Shown here piece by piece: positions 55,370 to 64,000 of a stretch of 64,000 bases of DNA (position 1 is its first letter; every line of letters begins with the position of its first letter). This stretch comes from Maricaulaceae bacterium. GTDB lineage: Bacteria; Pseudomonadota; Alphaproteobacteria; Caulobacterales; Maricaulaceae. The stretch is from positions 558,001-622,000 of the forward strand of contig JAHCJP010000001.1 of the NCBI GenBank assembly GCA_026126205.1. Direction: 5' to 3'. Position numbers and translations under genes: made by a program. The notes below the pieces were generated by a model. That model did not search any database and had not been told where the DNA came from. It was given only the letters and a program-made list of their open reading frames with translations.

Positions 55370-57601
55370 ATGGACGACGACAGCGGCGACGCGCGGGGCG
55401 AGCCGGAACGCCCGTCCCCGTCACTCGCCGAAATCTCGGAGGGACGCAGCGCGCTGGACGCCGAACGGCGCGTGCGCTTCGGTCCGCGCGCCGTCGCGGC
55501 GACCTACGCCGGACTGGGCGCGCTGTGGATCCTCGCCTCCGACATGGCGCTGGAATTCCTGGTCGGGCGCGAGTTCTTGGGCCTGATCCACACCCAGACC
55601 ATCAAGGGCTGGTTCTTCATCGCCGTCACGGCGCTGTCGCTGTACCTGATCCTGATGCATTTCCACCGCCGCCTGTCGGCGCGCAAGGCGCAGATCGAAA
55701 GCTTCGAGACCGCGTTCCGCGACCACGCCGAATCGGCGTCGGACTGGCTGTGGGAGATGGGGCCGGACCTGCGCCTGACGCGGATCACCGGCCGTTTCCG
55801 CGATCTGACCGGCATGGACCCGGGCCAGTTCATCGGCAAGACGCGGGAGGAGATTTTTGCTCCCGCCGCCGACCCGGCGCTGCGCGAGGCGCATCTGGCC
55901 GACCTGCGAGCGCGCCGCCCGTTCCGCGACATGGAATATCCCTATGTCCACGCCGACGGCTCCACCCGCTACATGCGGATCAGCGGCAAGCCGGTGTTCG
56001 GACCTGACGGCGGCTTCCTCGGCTATCGCGGCGCCGGGTCGGACGTCACCGAGCGCCGGCGCGCCCGCCTGGCGCGCGACCGGCTGGCGGCGATCGTCGA
56101 GGCGTCGCAGGATTTCATCGCCCTGTTCAAGCCCGACGGAAGCGCGCGCTACGTCAATCCCGCCGGGCGGCGCAAGACCGGCATCGACGCCGCCGCCCCC
56201 GCCGCCGGGGTCGACCTGTTCGCCCTGTTCACGGACGCCGAGGCCAGGCGGCTGCGCGAACAGGCGCTGCCCGCCGCGTCGGGGGCCGGAAGCTGGCGCG
56301 GCGAAATGGAGATGCGCGCCACGGACGGCGCCCTGTTCCCGGCATCGGTCATGGTGCTGGCGCATCGCAATGGCGGCGGCGCCCCGGTCAATTACTCGCT
56401 GATCGCGCGCGACATGACCGAGCAGCGCCGCGCGGAGGAGCGCCTGCGCACCGCCCAGAAAATGGAGGCGCTGGGCCAGCTGACCGGCGGTGTTGCGCAC
56501 GACTTCAACAACGACCTGACGGTGATCCTGGGCAACGCCGAGTCGCTGGCTGCAAGGCTGGACGATGGCGACCTGCGCCCGCTGGCCGAGATGATCACCG
56601 CCGCGGCCGAACGCGGTGCGGCGCTGACCAGCCGGCTGCTGTCCTTCGCCCGGCGGCAGAACCTGACGCCGGAGCCGGTGGACGTGGCGGCGCTGGCCGC
56701 GGGCATGACCGCCCTGCTGCGGCGCACGCTGGGCGAGGCCATAGACATCCGCATCGTCGCCGGCCAGGGCTTGCGCCCCGCCCTCGCCGACCCGGCGCAG
56801 CTGGAAAGCGCGATCCTGAACCTCGCCCTCAACGCCCGCGACGCCATGCCCGGAGGCGGCAACCTGTTCATCGAGCTTGGCCAGCAAACCCTGTCGCGCG
56901 GCCAGGACGCCGAACTGCCGCCCGGCGACTATGTCGTATTGTCGGTGACCGACACCGGACGCGGCATGCCGCCGGAGATCGCCCGCCAGGCCTTCGAACC
57001 CTTTTTCACCACCAAGCCCCAGGGCGAGGGTAGCGGTTTGGGGCTGTCCATGGTGTTCGGCTTCGCCCAGCAGTCCGGCGGGCGCGCCCGCATCGACTCC
57101 ACCCTCGGCCAGGGAACCACGGTGGCGTTGTGGCTGCCAGCGGCGGACGCCGCCGCTCCCGCCGCTCGCTCCGGCGGCCCGGCGGCGGGCGATCTGCGTG
57201 GCGGCGGGGAAAAGGTGCTGATGGTGGAGGACGACGACCTGGTGCGCGAGCATGTGGCGGGAGAGCTGGAAAACCTTGGCTATGCAGTGCTCGCCGCCCG
57301 CAACGGGCGTGAGGCGCTGGACATGCTGCGCGCCGGCGCGGCCGTGGACCTGCTGTTCACGGACGTGGTGATGCCGGGCGGAATGAACGGCGTGCAACTG
57401 GCCGACGCCGCGCGCGCCCTGCGCCCGGGCCTGCCGGTGATGTTCACCTCCGGCTATGCGGCGGACGCCCTGACCCATGATGAACGCGCTCAACCGGCCT
57501 TGCTGGTGTTGAAGAAGCCCTATCGCCGGCAGGATCTTGCGGCCATGCTGCGCCAGGCGCTGGGCGGCGCGCGCCCCGGCATGCGGTCGGCGGCGCGCTG
57601 A
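55370..57601 (+). CDS. PAS-domain hybrid sensor histidine kinase/response regulator
   Basis: 743 residues. An N-terminal membrane region has about two hydrophobic segments (residues ~45-100). Two PAS domains follow (from ~115 and ~235, the first ending in GSDVTERRRARL). The HisKA dimerisation domain has His377 in GGVAHDFNND, and the ATPase domain has LNLALNARDAMPGGG, DTGRGM and GEGSGLGLSMVFGF. A C-terminal receiver has the phosphoacceptor Asp665 in FTDVVMPGGMNG. The signal is unknown. It lies between tRNA-Asn and the RND efflux genes and has no separate partner regulator. Confidence 0.92.
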   Translation: MDDDSGDARGEPERPSPSLAEISEGRSALDAERRVRFGPRAVAATYAGLGALWILASDMALEFLVGREFLGLIHTQTIKGWFFIAVTALSLYLILMHFHRRLSARKAQIESFETAFRDHAESASDWLWEMGPDLRLTRITGRFRDLTGMDPGQFIGKTREEIFAPAADPALREAHLADLRARRPFRDMEYPYVHADGSTRYMRISGKPVFGPDGGFLGYRGAGSDVTERRRARLARDRLAAIVEASQDFIALFKPDGSARYVNPAGRRKTGIDAAAPAAGVDLFALFTDAEARRLREQALPAASGAGSWRGEMEMRATDGALFPASVMVLAHRNGGGAPVNYSLIARDMTEQRRAEERLRTAQKMEALGQLTGGVAHDFNNDLTVILGNAESLAARLDDGDLRPLAEMITAAAERGAALTSRLLSFARRQNLTPEPVDVAALAAGMTALLRRTLGEAIDIRIVAGQGLRPALADPAQLESAILNLALNARDAMPGGGNLFIELGQQTLSRGQDAELPPGDYVVLSVTDTGRGMPPEIARQAFEPFFTTKPQGEGSGLGLSMVFGFAQQSGGRARIDSTLGQGTTVALWLPAADAAAPAARSGGPAAGDLRGGGEKVLMVEDDDLVREHVAGELENLGYAVLAARNGREALDMLRAGAAVDLLFTDVVMPGGMNGVQLADAARALRPGLPVMFTSGYAADALTHDERAQPALLVLKKPYRRQDLAAMLRQALGGARPGMRSAAR

Positions 57602-57669
57602 TACCGGGCGCAGTGCGCCTCGGACGAGAAATTTTCACCCGCGGTCTCTCGCTTTTTGCTATTCAGTCT

Positions 57670-57703
57670 TATATGCGGACGCGTCGAGTGAACAACGTTC
57701 ACT
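57670..57703 (+). promoter_or_regulatory. RND efflux promoter with TetR-type operator
   Basis: TATATG (57670-57675) as -10 is followed by palindrome AGTGAAC-AAC-GTTCACT (57687-57703), 21 bp before the adaptor ATG. A bound repressor would block the start of transcription. The inner GTGAACAACGTTCAC matches the tolC operator in 13 of 15 positions. Confidence 0.7.
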
Positions 57704-57724
57704 TCTCCCGCCGGACCATCAGAC

Positions 57725-58792
57725 ATGCGCATCCAGCCTTCATACGTCGCCGCCGCTGTCATCTTCGCCGCTTTCGTGACCTGGTTCACGATCGGCACGT
57801 TGACCAATTCGAACGGGAACGGGAACGGCGCCAATGACGGCGAGACGCCGGCACGCAGCCCGCGCGTGGTGGCGCAGACGCTGCACGCATCGGAATACCC
57901 GGCCTATCTGGTGCTGCGTGGCCGCACAGAGGCGGTCCGCGAAGTGACGGTGCGCGCCGAGACCAGCGCCCGCGTAGTCGAGACCCCCGCCGCCGACGGC
58001 GCCTATGTCACCGAGGGCGACATTCTGTGCCGGCTGGATGTCAGCGCCCGGCAAGCGGCGCTGGACCAGGCCCGCGCCGAACTGACGGCGCGCGAACAGG
58101 AGCACCAGGCCGGCCTGCGCCTGCAGGAGCGCGGCTTCCGCTCCGCCAACGCCGTCGCGGCGCTGCAGGCGACGCGCGACGCCGCCCGGGCGCAGGTGGA
58201 GGCCGCCAGGCAGGAGCTGGCGCGCACCGTGATCCGCGCGCCTTTCGAAGGCTGGTTTGACCGCCGCCAGGCCGAGGTGGGCGATTTCCTGACCCCTGGC
58301 CAGCCCTGCGGCGTGATGGTGGAGCTGGACCCGATCCTGGTCGCCGCCCAGGTCTCCGAACAGGACGTGGCGGCGCTGGCCGCCGGCATGCCGGGAACGG
58401 CGCGGCTGGTGACGGGTGAAGTGATCCAGGGCGAAATCCGCCGCGTCGAGCGCCGGGCCGACCCCGCCACGCGCACCTTCCGCATGGAGCTGACGGCGCC
58501 CAACCCGGACGGCGCCCTGCGCGCCGGCGTCACCGCCGAGCTACGCATTCCGCTGGCCCCGCGCATGGCGCACCGCGCCCCGACCACGGTGCTGACTCTG
58601 GACGCCGGCGGACGGCTGGGCGTGCGCTGGGTGGACGAACAGAACCGCGTTCGCTTTTCTCCTGTGGACCTGCTGGCCGATGACGGCGACGGGGTGTGGC
58701 TCTCCGGCCTGCCCGAAACCGTGCGCGTCATCGTGATCGGTCAGGACTTCGTCGAGGACGGCGCCGCCGTCGAGGCCGTGGAGCGGCCATGA
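57725..58792 (+). CDS. RND efflux periplasmic adaptor subunit
   Basis: 355 residues. One N-terminal membrane anchor (AAVIFAAFVTWFTIGTLTN) precedes a split biotinyl/lipoyl domain (LRGRTEAVREVTVRAETSARV and RAPFEGWFDRRQAEVGDFLTPG). Between the halves lies a hairpin coiled coil (SARQAALDQARAELTAREQEHQAGLRLQER), and a beta-barrel domain follows (MVELDPILVAAQVSEQDVAAL). It links an inner-membrane pump to a TolC duct. The stop overlaps the permease start by 4 bp (ATGA). Confidence 0.93.
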   Translation: MRIQPSYVAAAVIFAAFVTWFTIGTLTNSNGNGNGANDGETPARSPRVVAQTLHASEYPAYLVLRGRTEAVREVTVRAETSARVVETPAADGAYVTEGDILCRLDVSARQAALDQARAELTAREQEHQAGLRLQERGFRSANAVAALQATRDAARAQVEAARQELARTVIRAPFEGWFDRRQAEVGDFLTPGQPCGVMVELDPILVAAQVSEQDVAALAAGMPGTARLVTGEVIQGEIRRVERRADPATRTFRMELTAPNPDGALRAGVTAELRIPLAPRMAHRAPTTVLTLDAGGRLGVRWVDEQNRVRFSPVDLLADDGDGVWLSGLPETVRVIVIGQDFVEDGAAVEAVERP

Positions 58793-61700
58793 CCGGGCTG
58801 GTCGATTTCGCTGTCGACCGGGTCAGGATGATCCTGACAATCTTCGCCGTGCTGCTGGCGGCGGGGCTGTATTCCTTCATGACCCTGCCCACCGAGGCCG
58901 ACCCGGATATTCCCATCCCCTTCGTCGGCGTCGTCGTGCCGCTGGAGGGGCTGTCGCCGGAAGACGCCGAGCGGCTGATCATCCGCCCGTCGGAGACGCA
59001 GATGCGCTCCATACGCGGGCTGAGGGAGCTGAACGCCACCGCCCAGCAGGGCGCCGGCGTGATGGTGCTGGAATTCGACGTCAGCTTCGATCCCCAGCGC
59101 GCCGTGACCGACGTACGCGAAGCGCTGGACATGGCGCGGCGCGAGTTTCCCGCCGATGTGCGTGAACCGGTGATCCGCGAGGTCAACGCCGCGCTGATCC
59201 CGTCCATCGTGGTGCAGATCTATGGCGATGCGCCGGAGCGCACGCTCTACCGCCTCGCCCGCGCGCTCAAGGATGAACTGGAATCCCTGCCGCAGGTGCT
59301 GGAGGCGAACCTGACCGGCGCCCGCGAGGAGCTGCTGGAGGTGGTGATCGACCCGGCGCGGCTTGAGAGCCATGGCATCACCTTCGCCCAGGTTCTGAAC
59401 GCGGTGCAGACCAATAACCAGCTCGTCGCCGCCGGCTCTCTCGACACCGGCGAGGCGCGTTTTCAGGTCAAGGTGCCGGGCCTGTTCGAACGCGCCGAGG
59501 ATGCCCTGTCGCTGCCGCTGTCGCGATCCGGCGACACGGTGGTGACGCTGCGCGACGTCGCCGACGTGCGCCGCACCTTCAAGGACCGCGACATGTACGC
59601 CCGGTACAACGGGCGGCCCGCCTATTCGCTGCAGATCGTCCGCCGCCCCGGCGAGAACATCATCGACATGACGGCGGCGGTGCGCGAGCGCGTGGCCGAG
59701 GTGGCCGGGGGCTGGCCGGAATCGGTCGGCTACGCCTATTCGCTCGACGTGTCGCGCTATGTCGCGGATTCGCTGCAGAGCCTGACCAGTTCGATCATGC
59801 TGGCCATCGTTCTGGTGATGATCCTGGTGGTGGCGGCGCTGGGCCCGCGCTCGGCGCTGCTGGTGGGCATCGCGATCCCGTCCAGCTTCCTGCTGTCCTT
59901 CCTGCTGCTCAACGTCTACGGGATGAGCGTCAATTTCATGGTGATGTTCGCCATGGTGCTGTCGGTGGGCCTGCTGGTCGACGGCGCCATCGTGGTCACC
60001 GAATACGCCGACCGCAAACTGGCCGAGGGCATGCCGCGGCGCGAGGCCTATGCCCTGGCCGGCAAGCGCATGTTCTGGCCGATCGTGTCATCCACGGGCA
60101 CCACGCTGGCCGCCTTCGTGCCGTTCCTGTTCTGGGATTCCATCGCCGGCCGCTACATGGCCTTCCTGCCCACGACGCTGATTTTCGTGCTGACCAGCGC
60201 GCTCTGCATGGCGCTGGTGTTCCTGCCCACGCTGGGTTCGGTGATCGGCAAGAAGCCGGCCAAGGGCGCCGGCGATTCCGCCCTGGCGCGCCTGTCGGCC
60301 GGCGAGGACGGCGACCCGGCGGAGCTGCCGGGCTTCACCGGGCGCTATGCGCGGATCATCCGGTCGCTGATTGCAAGACCGCTGATGGTGGCCGCAGCGG
60401 CGCTGACCGTGGTCGCCAGCATCGTCATCTGGTTCGCCTCGACCCCGCACCGGGCGGAGTTCTTCCTCGATGCCGAGCCGGAGCAGGTCTACGCCTTCAT
60501 CCGCGCGCGCGGCAACCTGTCGCCCGCCGAACAGCACGCCCTGGCGCTGGAGGCCGAAACCCGCATCGCCGGCATCGACGGCGTGATGGCCTATTACACC
60601 GCCGCCGGGGACGTGTCGCAGGTCAACAGTTTCGGCGACGGGGCGCGCAACGCGCCCGCCGACACCGTGGCGCGCATTTTCATCGAGTTCTTCCCCTATG
60701 GCGAACGCCGCAACGGCCGGGCGATCTACGCCGACCTGCGCCGCGCGCTGGAGGACCTGCCGGGCGCCATCGTCGAGGTGCGCCCGTTCGAGGACGGCCC
60801 GCCGGTGGGCAAGGACGTGCAGGTGGATCTGCGCTCCAACGACGCCGCGGCGCTGGAGGCCGCATCGCGGCTGGTGCGCCGGCGGCTGGACCGAACCCCC
60901 GGCCTGACCGACATCGAGGACACCCTGCCCCTGCCCGGCGTGGAATGGCGGCTGATGGTCGACCGCGAGGAGGCCGGCCGCTACGGCGCCGACGTCACCC
61001 AGCTCGGCGCCGCCGTGCAGCTTGTCACCAATGGCGCCCTTGTCGGGCGTTATCGCCCCGACGACGCCGAGGAGGAGGTGGATATCCGCGTGCGCTTCCC
61101 GGCCGGGGCGCGCGACATCTCCACGCTGGACCGGCTGCGGGTGAACACGCCGACCGGATCGGTTCCGATCAGCAATTTCGTCACCCGCGAGGCGCGGCCG
61201 CGCGTCGACTCCATCTCCCGGCGCGACGGCCGCCGCGTCATCGAGGTGCGCGCCAACGCCGAGGAGGGCTACGCCGCCAACCTGATCCGCGACGAGCTGC
61301 GCCGCTGGATCGAGGACGAACGGGCGCAGGGGAATATCCCGCCCAATGTGGACATCCGCTTCCGCGGCGCTGACGAGGAGACCGCCGACGCCGGGCGCTT
61401 TTTCGCCGGGGCGATGATGGCCGCCCTGTTCATGATGGCGGTGATCCTGCTGTGGCAGTTCAACAATTTCTGGCACGTCGTGCTGACGCTGCAGGCCGTG
61501 GTGTTGTCGGTGGTCGGGGTGCTGCTGGGAATCCAGCTCAGCTTCCCCTACATCTCGGTTCTGTTCGTCGGCACCGGCGTGGTGACGCTGGCCGGCATCG
61601 TGGTGAACAACAACATCGTGCTGATCGACACCTATCAGCGCCTGCGCGAAACCGGCCTGCCGGTGGACGACGCCATCGTGCGCACGGCGACGCAGCGGCT

Positions 61701-61980
61701 GCGGCCGGTGATGCTGACCACGGTGACCACCATGTTCGGCCTGTTGCCGATGGTGTTCCAGATCAACGCCGATTTCGGGCGCGGCGCGCTAAGCATCGGC
61801 GGCCCGGCCTCGGAATGGTGGGTGCAACTGTCCAGCGCCGTGGTGTGGGGGCTGGGCTTCGCCACCCTGCTGACCCTGGTGCTGACGCCGGTGATGCTGG
61901 GCGCGCCGATGCGGCTGGCGGCCTGGCGGCGGCGGATGCTGGACCGGCTGTCGCTGGCGCCCTCGACCCCGGCGGAATAG
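58789..61980 (+). CDS. RND efflux transporter permease subunit
   Basis: 1063 residues, 12 membrane helices with two large periplasmic loops, AcrB superfamily. It opens FAVDRVRMILTIFAVLLAAGLYSFMTLPTEADPDIPIP. In TM4 the usual Asp-Asp proton-relay pair is Asp398-Gly399 (GLLVDGAIVVTEYADRK), so one carboxylate is lacking compared with AcrB. The second half has VTLAGIVVNNNIVLIDTYQ. Proton-driven export of hydrophobic compounds is expected; the substrate is unknown. It is translated with the adaptor gene. Confidence 0.93.
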   Translation: MTGLVDFAVDRVRMILTIFAVLLAAGLYSFMTLPTEADPDIPIPFVGVVVPLEGLSPEDAERLIIRPSETQMRSIRGLRELNATAQQGAGVMVLEFDVSFDPQRAVTDVREALDMARREFPADVREPVIREVNAALIPSIVVQIYGDAPERTLYRLARALKDELESLPQVLEANLTGAREELLEVVIDPARLESHGITFAQVLNAVQTNNQLVAAGSLDTGEARFQVKVPGLFERAEDALSLPLSRSGDTVVTLRDVADVRRTFKDRDMYARYNGRPAYSLQIVRRPGENIIDMTAAVRERVAEVAGGWPESVGYAYSLDVSRYVADSLQSLTSSIMLAIVLVMILVVAALGPRSALLVGIAIPSSFLLSFLLLNVYGMSVNFMVMFAMVLSVGLLVDGAIVVTEYADRKLAEGMPRREAYALAGKRMFWPIVSSTGTTLAAFVPFLFWDSIAGRYMAFLPTTLIFVLTSALCMALVFLPTLGSVIGKKPAKGAGDSALARLSAGEDGDPAELPGFTGRYARIIRSLIARPLMVAAAALTVVASIVIWFASTPHRAEFFLDAEPEQVYAFIRARGNLSPAEQHALALEAETRIAGIDGVMAYYTAAGDVSQVNSFGDGARNAPADTVARIFIEFFPYGERRNGRAIYADLRRALEDLPGAIVEVRPFEDGPPVGKDVQVDLRSNDAAALEAASRLVRRRLDRTPGLTDIEDTLPLPGVEWRLMVDREEAGRYGADVTQLGAAVQLVTNGALVGRYRPDDAEEEVDIRVRFPAGARDISTLDRLRVNTPTGSVPISNFVTREARPRVDSISRRDGRRVIEVRANAEEGYAANLIRDELRRWIEDERAQGNIPPNVDIRFRGADEETADAGRFFAGAMMAALFMMAVILLWQFNNFWHVVLTLQAVVLSVVGVLLGIQLSFPYISVLFVGTGVVTLAGIVVNNNIVLIDTYQRLRETGLPVDDAIVRTATQRLRPVMLTTVTTMFGLLPMVFQINADFGRGALSIGGPASEWWVQLSSAVVWGLGFATLLTLVLTPVMLGAPMRLAAWRRRMLDRLSLAPSTPAE

Positions 61981-61981
61981 C

Positions 61982-63820
61982 TCAGCCCGCGCGGACCGGA
62001 ACCGCAACCGGGCTAGACGCCGTCTCTCCCGCCTCGGCCTGCCGCGCCCACATCGCGGCGTACAGGCCGCCGCGGGCGATCAGTTGCGCATGGGTTCCGG
62101 TCTCGACGATCCGCCCCTTGTCCATGACGAAGATCCGGTCCGCCCCGGCGATGGTCGACAGGCGGTGGGCGACGGCCAGCGTCGTGCGGCCCTTTGCGGC
62201 CTCGTTCAGCGCCGCCTGCACCTCGCGCTCGGTGCCGGAATCGAGGGCCGAGGTCGCCTCGTCCAGCACCAGGATGGCGGGGTCTTTCAGAATGGCGCGG
62301 GCGACGCCGACGCGCTGGCGCTCTCCGCCCGATAGTTTCAGCCCGCGCTCGCCGACCCTCGTCTCCAGCCCCTCGGGCAGGCTGCGCACGAAATCGCCCA
62401 GCTGCGCGCGTTCAACCGCGTCCCACAGCGTCGCGTCGTCCGCGCCCGGCAGGCCGTATTCGATATTGGCGCGCAGCGTGTCGTTGAACAGCACCACGTC
62501 TTGCGGCACCAGGCCCAGCGCCGCGCGCAGGTTCTCCTGCGCCACGCCCTTTATATCCTGCCCGTCGACCATCACCCGGCCCTCCTCCGGGTCGTAGAAG
62601 CGGAACAGCAGTTTCAGGATCGTCGACTTGCCGGCGCCGGACGGGCCGCAGAAGCCGGCGAAAGACCCGGCCGGAACCTCGAACGACACATCCTCCACCG
62701 ACCGGTCGCGGCCATGGTGGGCGAAGGAGACGTTCTCGAAACGCACCGCGCCGCCGTTCAGCGCCAACGGCGCCGCATCCGGCGCGTCGGCCACCTCCGG
62801 CGCGATGTCCAGCGTTTCGAACAGCCGCTCCATGTCGACGGCGGATTGTTTGATCTCCTGATACGCCCAGCCAAGGATGTTCAGCGGCTGGTAGAGGTTC
62901 ATCAGGATCAGCACCACGGCGGCGACGTCGCCGGGGCCGAGAACGCCGGTCCACGCCTTCCACCCGGCCAGCAGCGCCATCGCCAGCAGGCCGAGATTCA
63001 TCACCAGCGCCTGCAGGCCGTTCAGGAAGGCCAGCGAGGCCTGCGACTTCGCCGCGGCGCTGGCGTAGCGGGTCAGCGCCGAGCCATAGCGGCCGGTTTC
63101 GCGCTCTTCCGCCGCGAACGCCTTCACCGTCTCGAAATTGACCAGCGCGTCGACGGCGCGGGCGTTGGCCTCTGAGTCCGCCTCGTTCATCGCCCGGCGC
63201 AGGCGCACCCGCCATTCTGTGACCGAGAAGGTGGCGGCGACATAAAGCGCGATGGTGACCACGGCGATGACCGGGAATTCCCAGCCATAGGCCACGCCCA
63301 TCACCGCGGCGGCCAGGAACAGCTCCAGAATCGTCGGGCTGATGTTGAACACCAGAAAGCGCAGCAGATAGTCCACGGCGCGGGCGCCGCGGTCGATCAC
63401 CCGGTTCAGCGCCCCGGTGCGCTTGGTCTGGTGATAGTTCAGCGACAGGCGCTGCACATGGCCGAAGGCGCGCACCGAGACCATCCGCTGCGCATCCTGG
63501 CTGACCGGGGCGAACAGGGCGTCGCGCGCCTGCGGCGCGGCGGCGGACAGAAACCGCGCCGCGGCGTAGGCGATGAGGGCGAATACGAAGGATGCTGCGC
63601 CTGCCCCGGCGGCCTGGCCCGCGGTGATGGCGTTGACGCCATTGCCGAACAGCACCGGCGCGGCGACAGCGAAGCCCTTGGCGGCCAGCGTGAGCACCAG
63701 CGCCGCGATCATGCGCGGCCGCCAGCGCGCCATCTCGGGCGACGCCAGCAGCGCGAACAGCCGCCCGACCGCGCGGGCGAGCCCGCCTGCCGGCGGCCCG
63801 GAGGGGGCCGCTTCACTCAT
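61982..63820 (-). CDS. ABC transporter ATP-binding protein/permease, Atm1 (ABCB7) type
   Basis: 612-residue half-transporter: an N-terminal six-helix membrane domain (with LSLNYHQTKRTGALNRVIDRGARAVDYLLRF, typical of the Atm1/HMT1 group) and a C-terminal ATPase. Walker A is GPSGAGKST, the signature LSGGERQR, Walker B ILVLDEATSALD and the H-loop VAHRLSTIAGAD. Atm1-type exporters move glutathione- or sulfur-linked compounds and protect against metals. It converges on the RND permease with a 1-bp gap and is divergent from the ArsR-type gene. Confidence 0.9.
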   Translation of the reverse strand: MSEAAPSGPPAGGLARAVGRLFALLASPEMARWRPRMIAALVLTLAAKGFAVAAPVLFGNGVNAITAGQAAGAGAASFVFALIAYAAARFLSAAAPQARDALFAPVSQDAQRMVSVRAFGHVQRLSLNYHQTKRTGALNRVIDRGARAVDYLLRFLVFNISPTILELFLAAAVMGVAYGWEFPVIAVVTIALYVAATFSVTEWRVRLRRAMNEADSEANARAVDALVNFETVKAFAAEERETGRYGSALTRYASAAAKSQASLAFLNGLQALVMNLGLLAMALLAGWKAWTGVLGPGDVAAVVLILMNLYQPLNILGWAYQEIKQSAVDMERLFETLDIAPEVADAPDAAPLALNGGAVRFENVSFAHHGRDRSVEDVSFEVPAGSFAGFCGPSGAGKSTILKLLFRFYDPEEGRVMVDGQDIKGVAQENLRAALGLVPQDVVLFNDTLRANIEYGLPGADDATLWDAVERAQLGDFVRSLPEGLETRVGERGLKLSGGERQRVGVARAILKDPAILVLDEATSALDSGTEREVQAALNEAAKGRTTLAVAHRLSTIAGADRIFVMDKGRIVETGTHAQLIARGGLYAAMWARQAEAGETASSPVAVPVRAG

Positions 63821-63884
63821 CGCAGCGGAGATAGGTGATCCGCGCCCGGCGCGCCAGTGGTCGAACGCGTATTGTATTTTTATA

Positions 63885-63911
63885 TTGACTTAATTAAGCA
63901 ATCGCTTATTA
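63885..63911. promoter_or_regulatory. divergent AT-rich promoter/operator
   Basis: TTGACT (63885-63890) and an imperfect palindrome AATTAAGC-N4-GCTTATTA (63892-63911) lie in a strongly AT-rich island between the ABC exporter and the ArsR-type gene. The element ends 3 bp before the regulator ATG, so autoregulation of both genes is likely. Confidence 0.5.
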
Positions 63912-63913
63912 AA

Positions 63914-64000
63914 ATGCCTATGGACCCGTTCACGGCGCTCTCCGACCCCAACCGCCGCCGTATGCTGGAGATGCTGGCGAGGCGAGAGATGACCGCCGGC
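63914..64000 (+). CDS. ArsR-family regulator, 3'-truncated by window edge
   Basis: Only 29 codons are visible (MPMDPFTALSDPNRRRMLEM onward). The ALSDPNRRRMLEML-x-REMT pattern is the first helix of an ArsR/SmtB winged helix-turn-helix. ATG 63914 or 63920 could be the start. Divergent from an Atm1-type exporter, with a palindrome between them. Ligand unknown because the rest of the gene is missing. Confidence 0.65.
   Translation, partial: MPMDPFTALSDPNRRRMLEMLARREMTAG

Overview
The window is GC-rich alphaproteobacterial chromosome, tightly packed, with many neighbouring genes overlapping by 1-17 bp. Three cell-polarity and division genes, mipZ (10276-11163, -), spmX (30736-32001, -) and popZ (50794-51426, -), point to a Caulobacterales-type dimorphic or stalked lineage. 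A perfect CtrA-type box (TTAA-N7-TTAAC) beside a cluster of GANTC methylation sites at 54971-55027 agrees. The assignment rests on recognised families, not on a database search.

Layout. 1-4802: end of dinB, a hydrolase, RidA, an SDR, a FemAB-like acetyltransferase and a HIT protein. 4814-13152: clpS-clpA, a two-start phasin, a SPOR-tailed D,D-carboxypeptidase, a J-domain membrane protein, mipZ, a SPOR lipoprotein, DUF1489 and a secreted protein. 13229-30688: leucine catabolism genes, all on the minus strand (isovaleryl-CoA dehydrogenase, mccB, methylglutaconyl-CoA hydratase, mccA), interrupted by accessory material. This comprises a frameshifted nuclease-methyltransferase with an AT-rich patch, repeat-rich intergenic DNA, a cNMP-domain patatin, and a PIN/AbrB toxin-antitoxin module flanked by a 17-bp duplication. 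30736-39393: spmX, a kelch protein, tRNA-Leu, a small FliN-like protein, lipB, two DUF805 proteins, pccA, a HigBA module with a palindromic operator, and a YVTN propeller protein. 39469-47789: a typical alphaproteobacterial cluster dgt / SPOR-nagZ-scpA-scpB-tatA-tatB-tatC with divergent erpA and xthA, then DUF3137. 47792-64000: valS, popZ, tolC, pcm, tRNA-Cys, a candidate CtrA-controlled small RNA, tRNA-Asn, a hybrid histidine kinase, an RND efflux pair, an Atm1-type ABC exporter and the start of an ArsR-type regulator.

How the parts connect. MccA, MccB, hydratase and isovaleryl-CoA dehydrogenase make four consecutive leucine degradation steps, and PccA handles propionyl-CoA. TatABC, NagZ, SPOR proteins, the carboxypeptidase and the SpmX/PopZ/MipZ set concern the envelope, poles and division. 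The tolC promoter (52944-52983) and the RND adaptor promoter (57670-57703) carry the same 15-bp palindrome GTGAACNNCGTTCAC. This suggests that one TetR-type repressor, not encoded here, controls all three parts of an efflux pump split over two loci.

The most unusual observations are that shared operator, the CtrA/GANTC-driven candidate sRNA, the toxin-antitoxin insertion between two formerly overlapping genes, and the one-base frameshift in a mosaic restriction-modification gene.
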